Below, one piece after another: positions 1 through 7,855 of a stretch of DNA of 64,000 nucleotides. The notes below the pieces were generated by a model. It saw only the letters and a list, made by a program, of their open reading frames with translations, did no database searches and was not told where the DNA came from. The stretch lies in the NCBI GenBank assembly GCA_963717635.1, contig OY970347.1:1860001-1924000 (forward strand), written 5' to 3'. The stretch is from JALZKA01 sp963717635 (GTDB lineage: Bacteria > Actinomycetota > Thermoleophilia > Solirubrobacterales > 70-9). The position numbers and the translations under genes were made by a program. Every line of letters starts with the position of its first letter. Within the stretch, counting starts at the first letter, position 1.

Positions 1-284
1 ATGAGGATCAGGGCGACGGCGGCCGAGGCCTTGGCCAGTTCCTCGACCGCGATCTGCAGCATCAGCGTGCCGGTTCCGGTGCCGCCGTACTCCTCGGCGA
101 ATGGTAGGCCGAGGATGTCCTGCTCGGCCAGCAGCTTGCGGATATCCCACGGATATTCGTCGGCCTGGTCGATCTCGGCAGCCCGTGGGGCAACGCGCTC
201 GGTGGCGATCTGCCGCACGAGGTCGCGGAAGTCCTGGTGCTCTTGGGGGATCGCGTAGAGGTCGTTCATCGTCGTCGCCGTCAT
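1..284 (-). CDS. Acyl-CoA dehydrogenase, N-terminal part (cut by window edge)
   Basis: Reading leftwards from an ATG at 284 (or a second in-frame ATG at 269) gives an uninterrupted frame to the window edge. It begins MTATTMNDLYAIPQEHQDF and contains LGLPFAEEYGGTGTGTLM. This is the N-terminal helical domain of an acyl-CoA dehydrogenase: the DFRDLVRQIATERVAPRAAE stretch and the EEYGGTG loop are typical. Enzymes of this family oxidise acyl-CoA thioesters at alpha-beta with FAD. About 95 residues are visible of an expected 380 or so, so the catalytic base and substrate class cannot be judged. It is divergent from the membrane protein starting at 329. Confidence 0.85.
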   Translation of the reverse strand, partial: MTATTMNDLYAIPQEHQDFRDLVRQIATERVAPRAAEIDQADEYPWDIRKLLAEQDILGLPFAEEYGGTGTGTLMLQIAVEELAKASAAVALIL

Positions 285-328
285 CGCCGCATCTTTCCAG
301 GACGGCCCCGCGGGAGTACCCTCGATGG

Positions 329-1273
329 ATGGAGGATCAGTCCGGCGCCCCGCCGGGGCGCCTGAGCCGTGCGCGCGCCTGGTGCCGCCGCCACCCGGCT
401 GCGGTGACGGTTATCGGCTTCTGCGTGGTTGCCGGCGCCCTCGTGATCGGGCTCTGGGACAAGCGCGGGGACTTCGCGGAGGCGTTCGGCAACGCTTCGC
501 TGTTGGTGCTCGGCGGCGCGGTCCTGTTGCAGGTCGTCTGGCTGGTCGCCCGCAGCGAGGCCTGGCACGTGTGTGTGGGCGCGGCGGGCGGCAGCGTCGG
601 CCGGCGGCGCCTCTACCGCGCCGCGAGCGTCGGATACCTGGGAAACCTCTTCAACAGCAGCTTCGGCTTGGCGGTGCGGATCGCGGCGCTGCGACGCTCG
701 GCGCCGCAGGATTCGCCCGGCCCAGGCGTCCTGGTCGCGGCCGAGCTGCCAATCGTCGTGATCGAGATCGTGCTCGCCGCCGGCCTGTCGTTCACGCTGA
801 TCGGGCCGCTCGGGCTGCCGTGGTGGGTGCCGATCATCTGCCTGACGGTTGCCGCGCTCGCGATCGCCGGCGCGACCCGGTTTTTGCGCGACCGCCGCGA
901 CGGCTTTTGGAGAGGGCTCGACGTAATGCGCGGCCTGAAGGGCCGCAACGCGATCATCGCGCTCGTCGTGCTCGCGGTCAGCATGCAGGTCGTCCGCAAC
1001 TGGCTCGTCCTCGAGGGCATCGGCGTGGACATCTCGATCCTCGACGCCGTCGCGCTGCTGATCGCCGCGGCCGCCGTCGGACTGCTGCCGGTTGGGCCCA
1101 GCCTCGGGGCGGCCACGGCGGTGCTGATCCTGGGTGGCAACGGGGTCGCGGCCGTCGCCGCGGCCGGCGCGCTGCTCACCGCTACCGGCGCGGTCGGCGC
1201 GCTCTGCTTCGCATCGTGGGCGCTGGTTGACCGGATGCGGCCGAGTGCCGTCGCGGTACCGGCAGCGCCCTAG
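329..1273 (+). CDS. Flippase-like / lysylphosphatidylglycerol synthase TM-region family membrane protein
   Basis: A 314-residue integral membrane protein of the UPF0104/YbhN type, related to the transmembrane flippase half of MprF. It has a basic N terminus (residues 10-25), then about seven or eight hydrophobic segments. The conserved cytoplasmic stretch GYLGNLFNSSFGLAVRIAAL lies about one third in, and a Gly/Ala-rich final membrane block closes the protein. The reading frame stays open up to 101, but the ATG at 329 is preferred. A TACCCT hexamer at 317-322 sits six bases upstream, as for many genes here, and the longer version would run into the divergent acyl-CoA dehydrogenase gene. The substrate is unknown; lipid or polyprenyl-linked glycan transport is the usual guess for this family. 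Confidence 0.75.
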   Translation: MEDQSGAPPGRLSRARAWCRRHPAAVTVIGFCVVAGALVIGLWDKRGDFAEAFGNASLLVLGGAVLLQVVWLVARSEAWHVCVGAAGGSVGRRRLYRAASVGYLGNLFNSSFGLAVRIAALRRSAPQDSPGPGVLVAAELPIVVIEIVLAAGLSFTLIGPLGLPWWVPIICLTVAALAIAGATRFLRDRRDGFWRGLDVMRGLKGRNAIIALVVLAVSMQVVRNWLVLEGIGVDISILDAVALLIAAAAVGLLPVGPSLGAATAVLILGGNGVAAVAAAGALLTATGAVGALCFASWALVDRMRPSAVAVPAAP

Positions 1274-1274
1274 C

Positions 1275-1640
1275 TCAGTACTTCTTCGGCAGCTGCTCGA
1301 GGATGAAGACCTCGGTCGCGATGCCGGTCTTGGCGTCGTGCTTGCTGATCATCGCGTTGACCTTGCGTCGCGTCACCTTCGACACGGCGCGGGAGGCGGC
1401 GCTCTTGTAGCGCGACACGGTGCGCGGCTCGCCGTCGAGAGTCGGATCCCCTTCGCGGGCCAACCCGATCTTGAACTGCTCGGTGCCGGTGGGGACGGTC
1501 AGGCGGAACACGTTGCCGTCGTGCTCCATCTCGGCGCCGACGGGACGGGCGCCGACGAAACGGGCCCAAACGGCTGATACGGACGCTTCGACCTCGTCTG
1601 ACAGCGTCCTGGGCACGGATACTTCCTGCTGGTCGGGCAT
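1275..1640 (-). CDS. Conserved hypothetical protein
   Basis: A 121-residue acidic-to-basic soluble protein with no signal peptide or membrane segment. It starts MPDQQEVSVPRTL and ends EQLPKKY. The C-terminal half is basic (YKSAASRAVSKVTRRKVNAM), which could suggest nucleic-acid contact, but I recognise no family. The frame continues upstream to a TTG at 1709, but codon third positions there are not G/C-biased, so the ATG at 1640 is preferred. It is convergent with the upstream membrane-protein gene, whose stop is one base away. Confidence 0.55.
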   Translation of the reverse strand: MPDQQEVSVPRTLSDEVEASVSAVWARFVGARPVGAEMEHDGNVFRLTVPTGTEQFKIGLAREGDPTLDGEPRTVSRYKSAASRAVSKVTRRKVNAMISKHDAKTGIATEVFILEQLPKKY

Positions 1641-1738
1641 GCCGGACTCGCTCTCTGGTCCCCCTCGGGGGTGGATGCTCGCAAGGGCGGAGGGAGACGG
1701 AGGACCCAACGGGCAGCTAGGTCAAGTGTACGGTGCGC

Positions 1739-2158
1739 TCAGTAGACGACGACCTTGCGGCCGATCGCGGCGAAGCGATAGAGCGACCGCGCTTCGGGCT
1801 GCGGGACGCGAACACAGCCGTGGGATGCCGGGTAGGTGGGCACGTCGGCGTATTCGTGGAACGCGATTCCCTGGAAGAAATAGGAGGCCCACGGCAGCCA
1901 TTGGCTGAACGGGACCGACCAGGACATCTCCTCCTCGCGAAAGACGGCGAAGGTGCCGGCCGGCGCCGCGCGCTCGATCTCCGAGCCGGCTCCCGGCAAT
2001 TCGCGCCGGACCTTGCGGAACTGCTCACCGGAGGTGAAGTAGAGCGTGGTGGTGTCGTCGGCGGTGGCAACCGGGGTAAGGACCTCGTCGGAGTCGCCGC
2101 CACCGCAACCGGCGATTGCGATGACCACCGTCAACAGTGCTGTCGGCGCCCAGATCAC
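1739..2158 (-). CDS. L,D-transpeptidase (YkuD-fold) lipoprotein, short form
   Basis: A 139-residue secreted lipoprotein. Residues 1-18 form a lipoprotein signal with lipobox IAGC followed by GGG. The C-terminal half carries the YkuD catalytic signature SHGCVRVP, with the nucleophile Cys in HGC, preceded by a conserved His in GIAFHEYADVPTYPASHGC. This enzyme class cross-links peptidoglycan through 3-3 bonds or attaches proteins to it. At about 70 residues the YkuD part is short, so the N-terminal stretch TTTLYFTSGEQFRKVRREL may be a degenerate GerMN-like or substrate-binding portion. The start is GTG at 2158, with TAGATT six bases upstream (2165-2170), a likely leaderless promoter. A related, catalytically weak homologue is possible. 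Confidence 0.75.
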   Translation of the reverse strand: MIWAPTALLTVVIAIAGCGGGDSDEVLTPVATADDTTTLYFTSGEQFRKVRRELPGAGSEIERAAPAGTFAVFREEEMSWSVPFSQWLPWASYFFQGIAFHEYADVPTYPASHGCVRVPQPEARSLYRFAAIGRKVVVY

Positions 2159-2285
2159 CGCGCCAATCTAGATGGTTGGCTCTTTCATGCGGTTTTCATC
2201 AGTTTGTCATCTGGGGTTCATCGGCCGGGTCTAAACATGCCTCACCGCGGCCGATTGGCGGCCGCCCGAAGACAAGAGGTGAGGG

Positions 2286-3080
2286 ATGAAGGCGCAAAAG
2301 CAGACAACGATCGGACTGGGGCTCCTAGCCGCGGTACTTGGCCTGGCGGCCTGCGGCGGCGACAACAACAGCCCGAATGATGCGGACGCGGTCGCGTTGG
2401 CCTCCAGCACGACAACGACCACGCTGCCAATCGGCAGCGAGCCGGCGAACCTGGACCCGGCGGAGTTCACGACCGAGATCGACAACCCGTACTTCCCGAT
2501 GAAGCCCGGGAACAAATGGGTCTACTCCGAAACGGACACGAAGGGCAATAGGGAAGACGTCGTCGTCGAGGTAACGGACAAGACGAAGATGATCGCGAAC
2601 GGCGTCGAGGCCCGGGTGATCCGCGACACGGTCTCGGAGAACGGGGTTCCGGTCGAGATCACTGACGATTGGTACGCCCAGGACTCCGAAGGCAACATCT
2701 GGTACCTCGGCGAGCACGTCACCAACTACGAGAACGGCAAGGTCGTCGACCACTCCGGCTCGTTCGAGGCCGGCGTCGACGGAGCGGAGGCCGGAGTTGC
2801 GATGCCCGCGAAACCGGAGCCCGGGATGAGCTATCGCCAGGAGTACTACAAGGGCGAGGCCGAGGACCAGGGCGCGATCATCACGGTCGGCGAAGAGCAG
2901 GTGCAGGTGCCCGCGGGGTTCTTCGACAACGACGTCTTGATGACTCGAGACCTCGTGCCGACCGAGCCCAAGGTCGAGGAGCTGAAGTTCTACGCTCCCG
3001 GTGTCGGCCCGCTGATGAGCGTCCACACGGACACGCCAGGCGGCCGCGCGGAGCTGATCAGCTTCACGCCCGGACGGTAG
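2286..3080 (+). CDS. Secreted lipoprotein of unknown function
   Basis: A 264-residue lipoprotein. The N terminus MKAQKQTTIGLGLLAAVLGL leads into the lipobox LAAC at Cys22, followed by a Ser/Thr-rich linker (residues 37-50). The mature part begins near DNPYFPMKPGNKWVYSE, which recurs in actinobacterial lipoproteins, and is rich in beta-strand pattern and acidic residues. I know of no assigned biochemical role. An AGGTGAGGG ribosome-binding site lies directly upstream of the ATG. A strong hairpin terminator follows at 3147-3177. It is divergent from the L,D-transpeptidase gene, so the two cell-envelope genes may share a promoter region. Confidence 0.8.
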   Translation: MKAQKQTTIGLGLLAAVLGLAACGGDNNSPNDADAVALASSTTTTTLPIGSEPANLDPAEFTTEIDNPYFPMKPGNKWVYSETDTKGNREDVVVEVTDKTKMIANGVEARVIRDTVSENGVPVEITDDWYAQDSEGNIWYLGEHVTNYENGKVVDHSGSFEAGVDGAEAGVAMPAKPEPGMSYRQEYYKGEAEDQGAIITVGEEQVQVPAGFFDNDVLMTRDLVPTEPKVEELKFYAPGVGPLMSVHTDTPGGRAELISFTPGR

Positions 3081-3146
3081 CCCCACCACCGACCCCTGCC
3101 TGATTGGCGGCTTGCGCCGCTCAGCAGGGGCCAGGGCGGCCCGGGG

Positions 3147-3177
3147 AAACGAGCGCGGCATCCCGCCGCGCTCGTTT
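3147..3177 (+). terminator. Intrinsic terminator hairpin after the lipoprotein gene
   Basis: A perfect 13-bp inverted repeat (3147-3159 with 3165-3177) closes a five-base loop ATCCC. The right arm ends in a run of four T. It lies 67 bases after the lipoprotein stop codon and is the clearest rho-independent terminator in the window. The left-hand A run would also make it work weakly on the opposite strand, for the small gene at 3189-3281. Confidence 0.75.
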
Positions 3178-3188
3178 TCGCTGCTCGC

Positions 3189-3281
3189 TCAGAACCCGCC
3201 GTTGATCGAAAGCGCGAGCAGGAACCCCATTGGAACAGCCATCAGAACGAAAACCAAGGCCGTCTTCATCGATCGCGTCAT
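3189..3281 (-). CDS. Small single-pass membrane protein (30 aa), putative
   Basis: An ATG at 3281 opens a 30-residue frame (MTRSMKTALVFVLMAVPMGF, then LLALSINGGF) ending at 3189. It has a short basic N terminus and one uninterrupted hydrophobic helix, like a minimal membrane peptide. A GGGGG tract lies about seven bases upstream. The terminator at 3147-3177 stands just after its stop. Only the composition and context support it. It could equally be a signal-peptide remnant. The rest of the 3081-3426 gap shows no other gene. Confidence 0.35.
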   Translation of the reverse strand: MTRSMKTALVFVLMAVPMGFLLALSINGGF

Positions 3282-3426
3282 CTAACCCCCAGTCCGCGTA
3301 TGACCCCTGTTCAGGAAGCTGTTGGGACTCGACCTCGGGGCAGAGGAATTTCCTCCGGATCGGGGATCATGCCTTTCGGCAGCGCGGGTACCTTGATTCC
3401 AGTACGCGATCGGGCTTCAGACGGCG

Positions 3427-4911
3427 CTAGGTCGCCTCGGAGTACGCCGGCTCGCGGCCGCGGCCACGCTCGTCGTGCGAGGCGTCCGCGTGCTGCTCAA
3501 CCGCCGGCGCCTCCACGCGCAGGATGACCAGGGCGGCGACGATCGCGAGCCCGACGAGCACCGCGCCGATCAGGTAGGCCAGGTGGTAGCCCGAGTTCAG
3601 CGCGGAAGCGCTCGAAGCGCCGTCGGCCAGCAGGCCATCGGTACGCGCGGTAGCGAGCGTCGCCAACACTGCCAGCCCGATCGCGCCGCCCACCTGCACG
3701 GTGGTGTTGACCAGGCCGGAGGCAAGGCCGGCGTCGCTCTCGGTGGCGCCGGACATCGCGAGCGTCATCAACGCCGGGAACGCGAGGCCGGCGCCGGTGC
3801 CGAGCAGGAGCATCACGGGGAGGACGTCGACCGCCCAGGTCCCGTCGACCGGCGAGCGCGCGAAGAGCAGGAGCCCGGCAGTGGCCGACACGAGGCCGGC
3901 GACCAGCGCCGCCTTCGGGCCGATCCCCATCATCAGCTTCTCGGCGTAGCCCAGCGAGAGGGTTCCCATGACGATGCAGGACGGCAGGAACGCCAGACCG
4001 ACCTCGAGCGCGGTATAGCCGAGGATGCCCTGGAGGTAAAGGGCCCCGAGGAAGAACATGCCGAAGAAGCCGACGACCAGCAGCGCCATGACGATGTTCG
4101 CGCCGGCGACGTTGCGGGAACGGAACAGGCGCAGCGGCATCAGCGGGTTGGCGATCCGGTCCTGGCGCACCACGAAGGCGATCAGCAGCACGATCGACGC
4201 CGCGCCCAGCCCGAGGGTCTGAGTCGAGCCCCAGCCCGCCTCGCCGGCCTCGAGCAGCGTGTAGACGCCCAGCATCAACCCGCCGGTGAGCAGCACTCCG
4301 CCCGGGACGTCGGCGCCCTCGGAGAGGCCGATTCCGTCCCGGTGTTCGACGAGCCGCAGCGTCAGCAGCGCAATCGCGATTCCGACGGGAAGGTTGATGA
4401 CGAAAATCCAGTGCCAGTTGATGGCCTCGGTGAGGATGCCCCCGGCGAGCAGGCCGATCGAGGCGCCGGCCGAGGCGACGAAGCTGTAGACCCCGATCGC
4501 CTTCGCCTGTTCGCGAGGCTCGGGGAACATGGTCACGATCATGCCCAGGATCACGGCCGAGGCGACCGCACCGCCGGCGCCCTGAACGAAGCGCGCGCCG
4601 ATCAGCATGCCCTGGTTCTGGGCGAGCGCGCACAGGAGCGAGGCACCTGTGAACACGGCCAGGCCGATCAGGAAGATCCGCCGCTGGCCGATCAGGTCGC
4701 CGAGGCGGCCGGAGAGCAGGAGCAAGCCGCCGAACGCGATCAGATAGGCGTTCACCACCCAGGCGAGGTTGCTCTGGGAGAAGCCCAGGTCGTCCTGGAT
4801 CGTGGGCAGGGCGACGTTCACGATCGTCGCATCGAGGACGATCATCAGCATGCCTCCGCACAGCACGTACAGGGCGGTCCAGCGGTTTCGATCGGTCGTC
4901 TCGGCAGTCAC
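3427..4911 (-). CDS. MFS drug-efflux transporter, DHA2 (14-TM, EmrB/QacA) family
   Basis: A 494-residue proton-driven major facilitator of the DHA2 type. The N-terminal signature MIVLDATIVNVALPTIQ is diagnostic of the EmrB/QacA family. Motif A appears as GRLGDLIGQRR after TM2, and motif C as VQGAGGAVASAVILGMI in TM5. About 14 hydrophobic segments can be counted, followed by a hydrophilic His/Glu-rich tail. Such pumps export drugs, dyes or cell-envelope metabolites; the substrate cannot be read from sequence. The GTG start at 4911 has an AGGAGA motif nine bases upstream. No TetR- or MarR-type regulator sits next to it. Confidence 0.93.
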   Translation of the reverse strand: MTAETTDRNRWTALYVLCGGMLMIVLDATIVNVALPTIQDDLGFSQSNLAWVVNAYLIAFGGLLLLSGRLGDLIGQRRIFLIGLAVFTGASLLCALAQNQGMLIGARFVQGAGGAVASAVILGMIVTMFPEPREQAKAIGVYSFVASAGASIGLLAGGILTEAINWHWIFVINLPVGIAIALLTLRLVEHRDGIGLSEGADVPGGVLLTGGLMLGVYTLLEAGEAGWGSTQTLGLGAASIVLLIAFVVRQDRIANPLMPLRLFRSRNVAGANIVMALLVVGFFGMFFLGALYLQGILGYTALEVGLAFLPSCIVMGTLSLGYAEKLMMGIGPKAALVAGLVSATAGLLLFARSPVDGTWAVDVLPVMLLLGTGAGLAFPALMTLAMSGATESDAGLASGLVNTTVQVGGAIGLAVLATLATARTDGLLADGASSASALNSGYHLAYLIGAVLVGLAIVAALVILRVEAPAVEQHADASHDERGRGREPAYSEAT

Positions 4912-5093
4912 TCCCTTGGTCTCCTCTCCCCCATGGGTTGTCGTCTCTAACGACCCTCAACGGAGCGAAAACTCATCGTTCGAGGATAGAAAGCCGCAGC
5001 TTGCGGATTCGACCCACGCTGGCCGGCCGGGCGACTCCAGTCTGGCGTTAGGCTCGCGCGCTCCGTACTCCGGAACGGCCGCAAGGGAGGCTC

Positions 5094-5444
5094 GTGAAGC
5101 TGATCATCGGAATTGTTCGCCCGGAGAAGGCGAATGATGTATTGGAAGCGCTCTACCGCGCCGAGGTGCGCGGTGTTTCGATCAGCCAGGTCCAGGGCCA
5201 CGGCGGCGAGCTCGACCGCGTCGAGACGTACCGCGGGACGACCGTCAAGGTCGGGCTGGCCGACAAGGTGCGATTCGAGATCGCGGTCTCCGACGAGTTC
5301 GTGCAGCCCGCTATCGACGCGCTTTGCACAGGCGGACGGACTGGCGAGGTCGGCGACGGCAAGATCTTCGTGGTCCCACTCGAGCGAGCGGTCCGCATCC
5401 GCACGGGTGAGACGGATCAGGGCGCCGTGACGCCGGTGGCCTGA
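5094..5444 (+). CDS. glnK: PII signal-transduction protein (GlnK/GlnB family)
   Basis: A 116-residue PII protein that trimerises, senses ATP/ADP and 2-oxoglutarate, and controls the adjacent ammonium channel. The N-terminal strand MKLIIGIVRPEKANDVLEAL and the C-terminal nucleotide-binding part GDGKIFVVPLERAVRIRTGE are well conserved. The T-loop reads VETYRGTTVKVG. Tyr46 is kept, but position 51, the uridylylation or adenylylation tyrosine of classical PII proteins, is Val. Control by covalent modification at that residue is therefore impossible, and binding of effectors is the likely switch. The start is GTG with GGGAGG upstream. The stop codon overlaps the amt start (TGATG), so the two are translationally coupled. 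Confidence 0.93.
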   Translation: MKLIIGIVRPEKANDVLEALYRAEVRGVSISQVQGHGGELDRVETYRGTTVKVGLADKVRFEIAVSDEFVQPAIDALCTGGRTGEVGDGKIFVVPLERAVRIRTGETDQGAVTPVA

Positions 5445-6784
5445 TGACGGATTTCCTCCCTCTCGCGCAGGCAGTCGCCGACATCGACAGCGGGGACACG
5501 GCGTGGATGCTGATGGCGACGGCGCTCGTGATCCTGATGACGATCGGGCTCGGGCTGTTCTACGCCGGCCTCGTGCGGGCGAAGAACGCGCTGAATACGT
5601 TCATGATGTGCATCGCCGCGCTCGCGGTGGTGACAATCTCCTGGGCGCTGGTTGGCTACTCGCTCGCGTTCGGCGAGGGCAACGGCTTCATCGGCAACTT
5701 CGACTACGCGTTCCTGAAGGACGTTGGGTTTGCGCCCTTCGCCGAAGGGCAGACGATCCCGCACCTGGTCTTCTTCGCCTTCCAGGGAAGCTTCTGCATC
5801 ATCACCGCGGCGCTGGTGTCCGGCGCGGTCGTCGAGCGGATGCGATTCTCGACCTACCTGGTGTTCATTGGGCTCTGGTCGATCCTCGTCTACCCGGTGA
5901 TGGCTCACTGGGTGTTCGGCGGCGGCTTCCTGTTCGACGGCGGCACGCTGGACTTCGCCGGAGGCATCTCGGTCGAGATGGGATCCGGCTTCTCCGCCCT
6001 GGCGGCGGCGCTGGTCGTCGGCGCCCGCAAGGACTACGGGCGCCAGGCGCTCCTTCCTCACAACGCGGTCCTGGTCCTGCTCGGGGCGGGCCTGCTGTGG
6101 TTCGGCTGGTTCGGCTTCAACGGGGGCAGCGGGATCGGTACCGGGAACCAGAGCGTGCTCGCCTTCACAAACACCCTGCTGACGCCCGCGGTTTGCCTCG
6201 CTGTCTGGTTTGCGCTCGATGCGATTCGCGGCCGCAAGGTCACCGCGATCGGGGCCGCGACGGCGATCATCGTCGGCTGCGTCGGAATCACGCCCGCGGG
6301 CGGCTTCATCAGCCCTGGCTGGGCGATGGTGCTGGGCGTGATCGTCACCGTCCCCTGCTACGCGCTCGTTGCCTGGCGGCCGCGTACCCGGGTCGACGAG
6401 ACGCTCGACGTCCTAGCGGTGCACGGGCTGGCCGGGTTCGTCGGGATCCTGTTCATCGGCTTCGCCGCCCAGGAGGCGTGGAACGGCGTGGCGGCAGCGG
6501 GCCTGGCTCCCACGGGCGATGGCCTGCTCTACGGCGACGCGTCCCTGCTCGGCGACCAGGCGCTCGCGGCGCTGGTCGCTCCGCTCTACGCCTTCGTGGC
6601 GACGTTCGTGCTGCTCAAGGCGATCGGGTTGGTCACCGAGCTACGCGCATCCAAGGGCGAGGAGGCCGTTGGGATGGACGTCATCTACCACGGTGAGGAG
6701 GCGTACCCCACCGGCGAGGGAGCGATCCTCGTGTCCACCGACGCCAAGCTGGAAGCTCCGGCGCCCGTAGCCGACCCGGGGTAG
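5444..6784 (+). CDS. amt: Ammonium transporter Amt, with Glu in the first twin-histidine position
   Basis: A 446-residue Amt/Mep/Rh-family channel with 11 predicted membrane segments, taking up ammonium under nitrogen limitation. Hallmarks are GLFYAGLVRAKNALNTFMM, the pore stretch WFGWFGFNGGSG (residues 219-230) and the C-terminal AVGMDVIYHGEEAYP motif that contacts PII. The second pore histidine is present (His327 in LDVLAVHGLAG). The first is replaced: where DFAGGTVVH is usual, this protein has DFAGGISVE, giving Glu178. The same swap is known from fungal Mep1/Mep3-type transporters and changes transport properties. It is translationally coupled to glnK. Confidence 0.95.
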   Translation: MTDFLPLAQAVADIDSGDTAWMLMATALVILMTIGLGLFYAGLVRAKNALNTFMMCIAALAVVTISWALVGYSLAFGEGNGFIGNFDYAFLKDVGFAPFAEGQTIPHLVFFAFQGSFCIITAALVSGAVVERMRFSTYLVFIGLWSILVYPVMAHWVFGGGFLFDGGTLDFAGGISVEMGSGFSALAAALVVGARKDYGRQALLPHNAVLVLLGAGLLWFGWFGFNGGSGIGTGNQSVLAFTNTLLTPAVCLAVWFALDAIRGRKVTAIGAATAIIVGCVGITPAGGFISPGWAMVLGVIVTVPCYALVAWRPRTRVDETLDVLAVHGLAGFVGILFIGFAAQEAWNGVAAAGLAPTGDGLLYGDASLLGDQALAALVAPLYAFVATFVLLKAIGLVTELRASKGEEAVGMDVIYHGEEAYPTGEGAILVSTDAKLEAPAPVADPG

Positions 6785-6891
6785 GCGCCGAGTGTCGCTT
6801 CGGGGCCTGGCCGAAGAGCGCGGGCTCGCGTTCGACCCCGAAGGCAGGCTCTCGGAAGCGTCGAACGTGCCCGCCAGCGCAGGCTGACGGC

Positions 6892-7215
6892 TCAAGACCG
6901 GCCGAGGACCCGAAGCAGGTCCCCAACCTCGCGCTCCTGGACCAACGGATGGCGGAGCGGCCGCCTGGCGACGACCTCGTACCGGTTTCGCCGACCCTGC
7001 CGCTCGCGCAATACATAGCCGTCGTCGACCAACTCGGACAGGATGCGATGCGTCGCGCGTTCGGTGATCCCGACCGCTCCGGCGATGTCGCGCAGGCGGA
7101 TGCCGGGATCGCGATCCACGCACATTAGGACGTGAGCGTGGTTCGTCAGGAAGTCCCATCCAGACACCGCCGGGGTCGAGCTCGCCTGCCCATCATCACT
7201 AGAAACAGAATTCAT
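6892..7215 (-). CDS. Winged-helix transcriptional regulator
   Basis: A 107-residue DNA-binding protein. The core WDFLTNHAHVLMCVDRDPGI is followed by RLRDIAGAVGITERATHRIL, a helix-turn-helix, and then by the wing GYVLRERQGRRNRYEV. This is a small MarR/ArsR-like winged-helix family common in actinobacteria; its ligands are not established. It is divergent from the gene at 7257, only 41 bases away. The start codon lies inside a perfect palindrome ATTCATGAAT (7210-7219), a possible autoregulatory operator. The GC-rich gap after amt (6785-6891) holds only a weak CTTCGG/CCGAAG hairpin. Confidence 0.85.
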   Translation of the reverse strand: MNSVSSDDGQASSTPAVSGWDFLTNHAHVLMCVDRDPGIRLRDIAGAVGITERATHRILSELVDDGYVLRERQGRRNRYEVVARRPLRHPLVQEREVGDLLRVLGRS

Positions 7216-7219
7216 GAAT
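7210..7219. promoter_or_regulatory. Palindrome ATTCATGAAT between divergent genes, possible operator
   Basis: A perfect 10-bp palindrome in an unusually AT-rich stretch (about 7201-7235) covers the start codon of the winged-helix gene and lies 38 bases before the start of the divergent gene. Its placement suits autoregulation and joint control, but it is short and no second copy was seen. Confidence 0.3.
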
Positions 7220-7256
7220 CAATGATACACTTTCTGGCCCCCAAGGAAGGCTGCAG

Positions 7257-7646
7257 TTGACCGAGCAAGAGCAACTCCCGTTTGCCGGCTATGACGACCT
7301 CGACGATCGCGAGGTCACGAAGGCTCTGTCCGGCCACTCGCAGGCCGAGCTCGAGGCCGTGGAGAGCTATGAGCGCTCACACAAGGAGCGGAAGCCGGTG
7401 CTCGACAAGCTTCGCTACATGCGCCAGGACGAGCCACTCCCCGGCTACGACGTGCTCACCTCGGAGGAGGTCGTCTCCGCGCTCGAGGACGCGGACCTGC
7501 CGGCGATCAGGAGGGTCCGCGGCTACGAGCGAAAGTTCGCCAACCGCCGCAACGTCTTGGAAGCGGTCGCCCGCGTCCATCACGAGCAGCTGGCCGCTCA
7601 GCCCGAAGTAGCGGCGCCCGGCTATCAGCCGACGAGCGCGTCATGA
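7257..7646 (+). CDS. Conserved hypothetical protein with two tandem helical repeats
   Basis: A 129-residue protein made of two copies of a roughly 45-residue motif. Residues 8-53 have the pattern GYDDLDDREV, a spacer, YERSHKERKPVL. Residues 59-105 repeat it as GYDVLTSEEV, a spacer, YERKFANRRNVL. Similar repeats are frequent in actinobacterial proteins of unknown role; they look like paired amphipathic helices and may mediate protein contact. The start is TTG at 7257 with AAGGAAGG upstream. It overlaps the next gene by four bases (ATGA). The function is unknown. Confidence 0.75.
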   Translation: MTEQEQLPFAGYDDLDDREVTKALSGHSQAELEAVESYERSHKERKPVLDKLRYMRQDEPLPGYDVLTSEEVVSALEDADLPAIRRVRGYERKFANRRNVLEAVARVHHEQLAAQPEVAAPGYQPTSAS

Positions 7647-7837
7647 CCGTCCAGCTCGCCGAGCTCGAGATCGCTGCGCGGTATGCGCGCGAGCGCTATC
7701 AGCTCTACAGGGCACAGAGCTACGGTCCGCGGCTGTCCAGCTCCGGACGGCTCCGCGAACTCGAAGTGCGCTCGAAGTTCGCGGAGAGCCGCCTGCAGCG
7801 GGCCAAGAGCACCCTGGAACCCGTCGCCGCGCGCTAG
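7643..7837 (+). CDS. Small hypothetical protein (64 aa)
   Basis: A 64-residue, helix-forming, Arg-rich protein (MTVQLAELEIAARYARERYQ at the start). It begins in a four-base ATGA overlap with the upstream repeat protein, which supports translation from the same mRNA. No signal peptide, membrane segment or known motif is seen. The heptad-like spacing of Leu/Ala and Arg/Glu suggests a helical hairpin. Confidence 0.55.
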   Translation: MTVQLAELEIAARYARERYQLYRAQSYGPRLSSSGRLRELEVRSKFAESRLQRAKSTLEPVAAR

Positions 7838-7855
7838 GTCGCAAACTGAGTCGGC

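Noticed and set aside
3475..4950. A 491-codon open frame antisense to the DHA2 efflux pump
   Set aside because: Low-complexity His/Gln/Asp/Arg composition and no motif; a shadow of the true gene.
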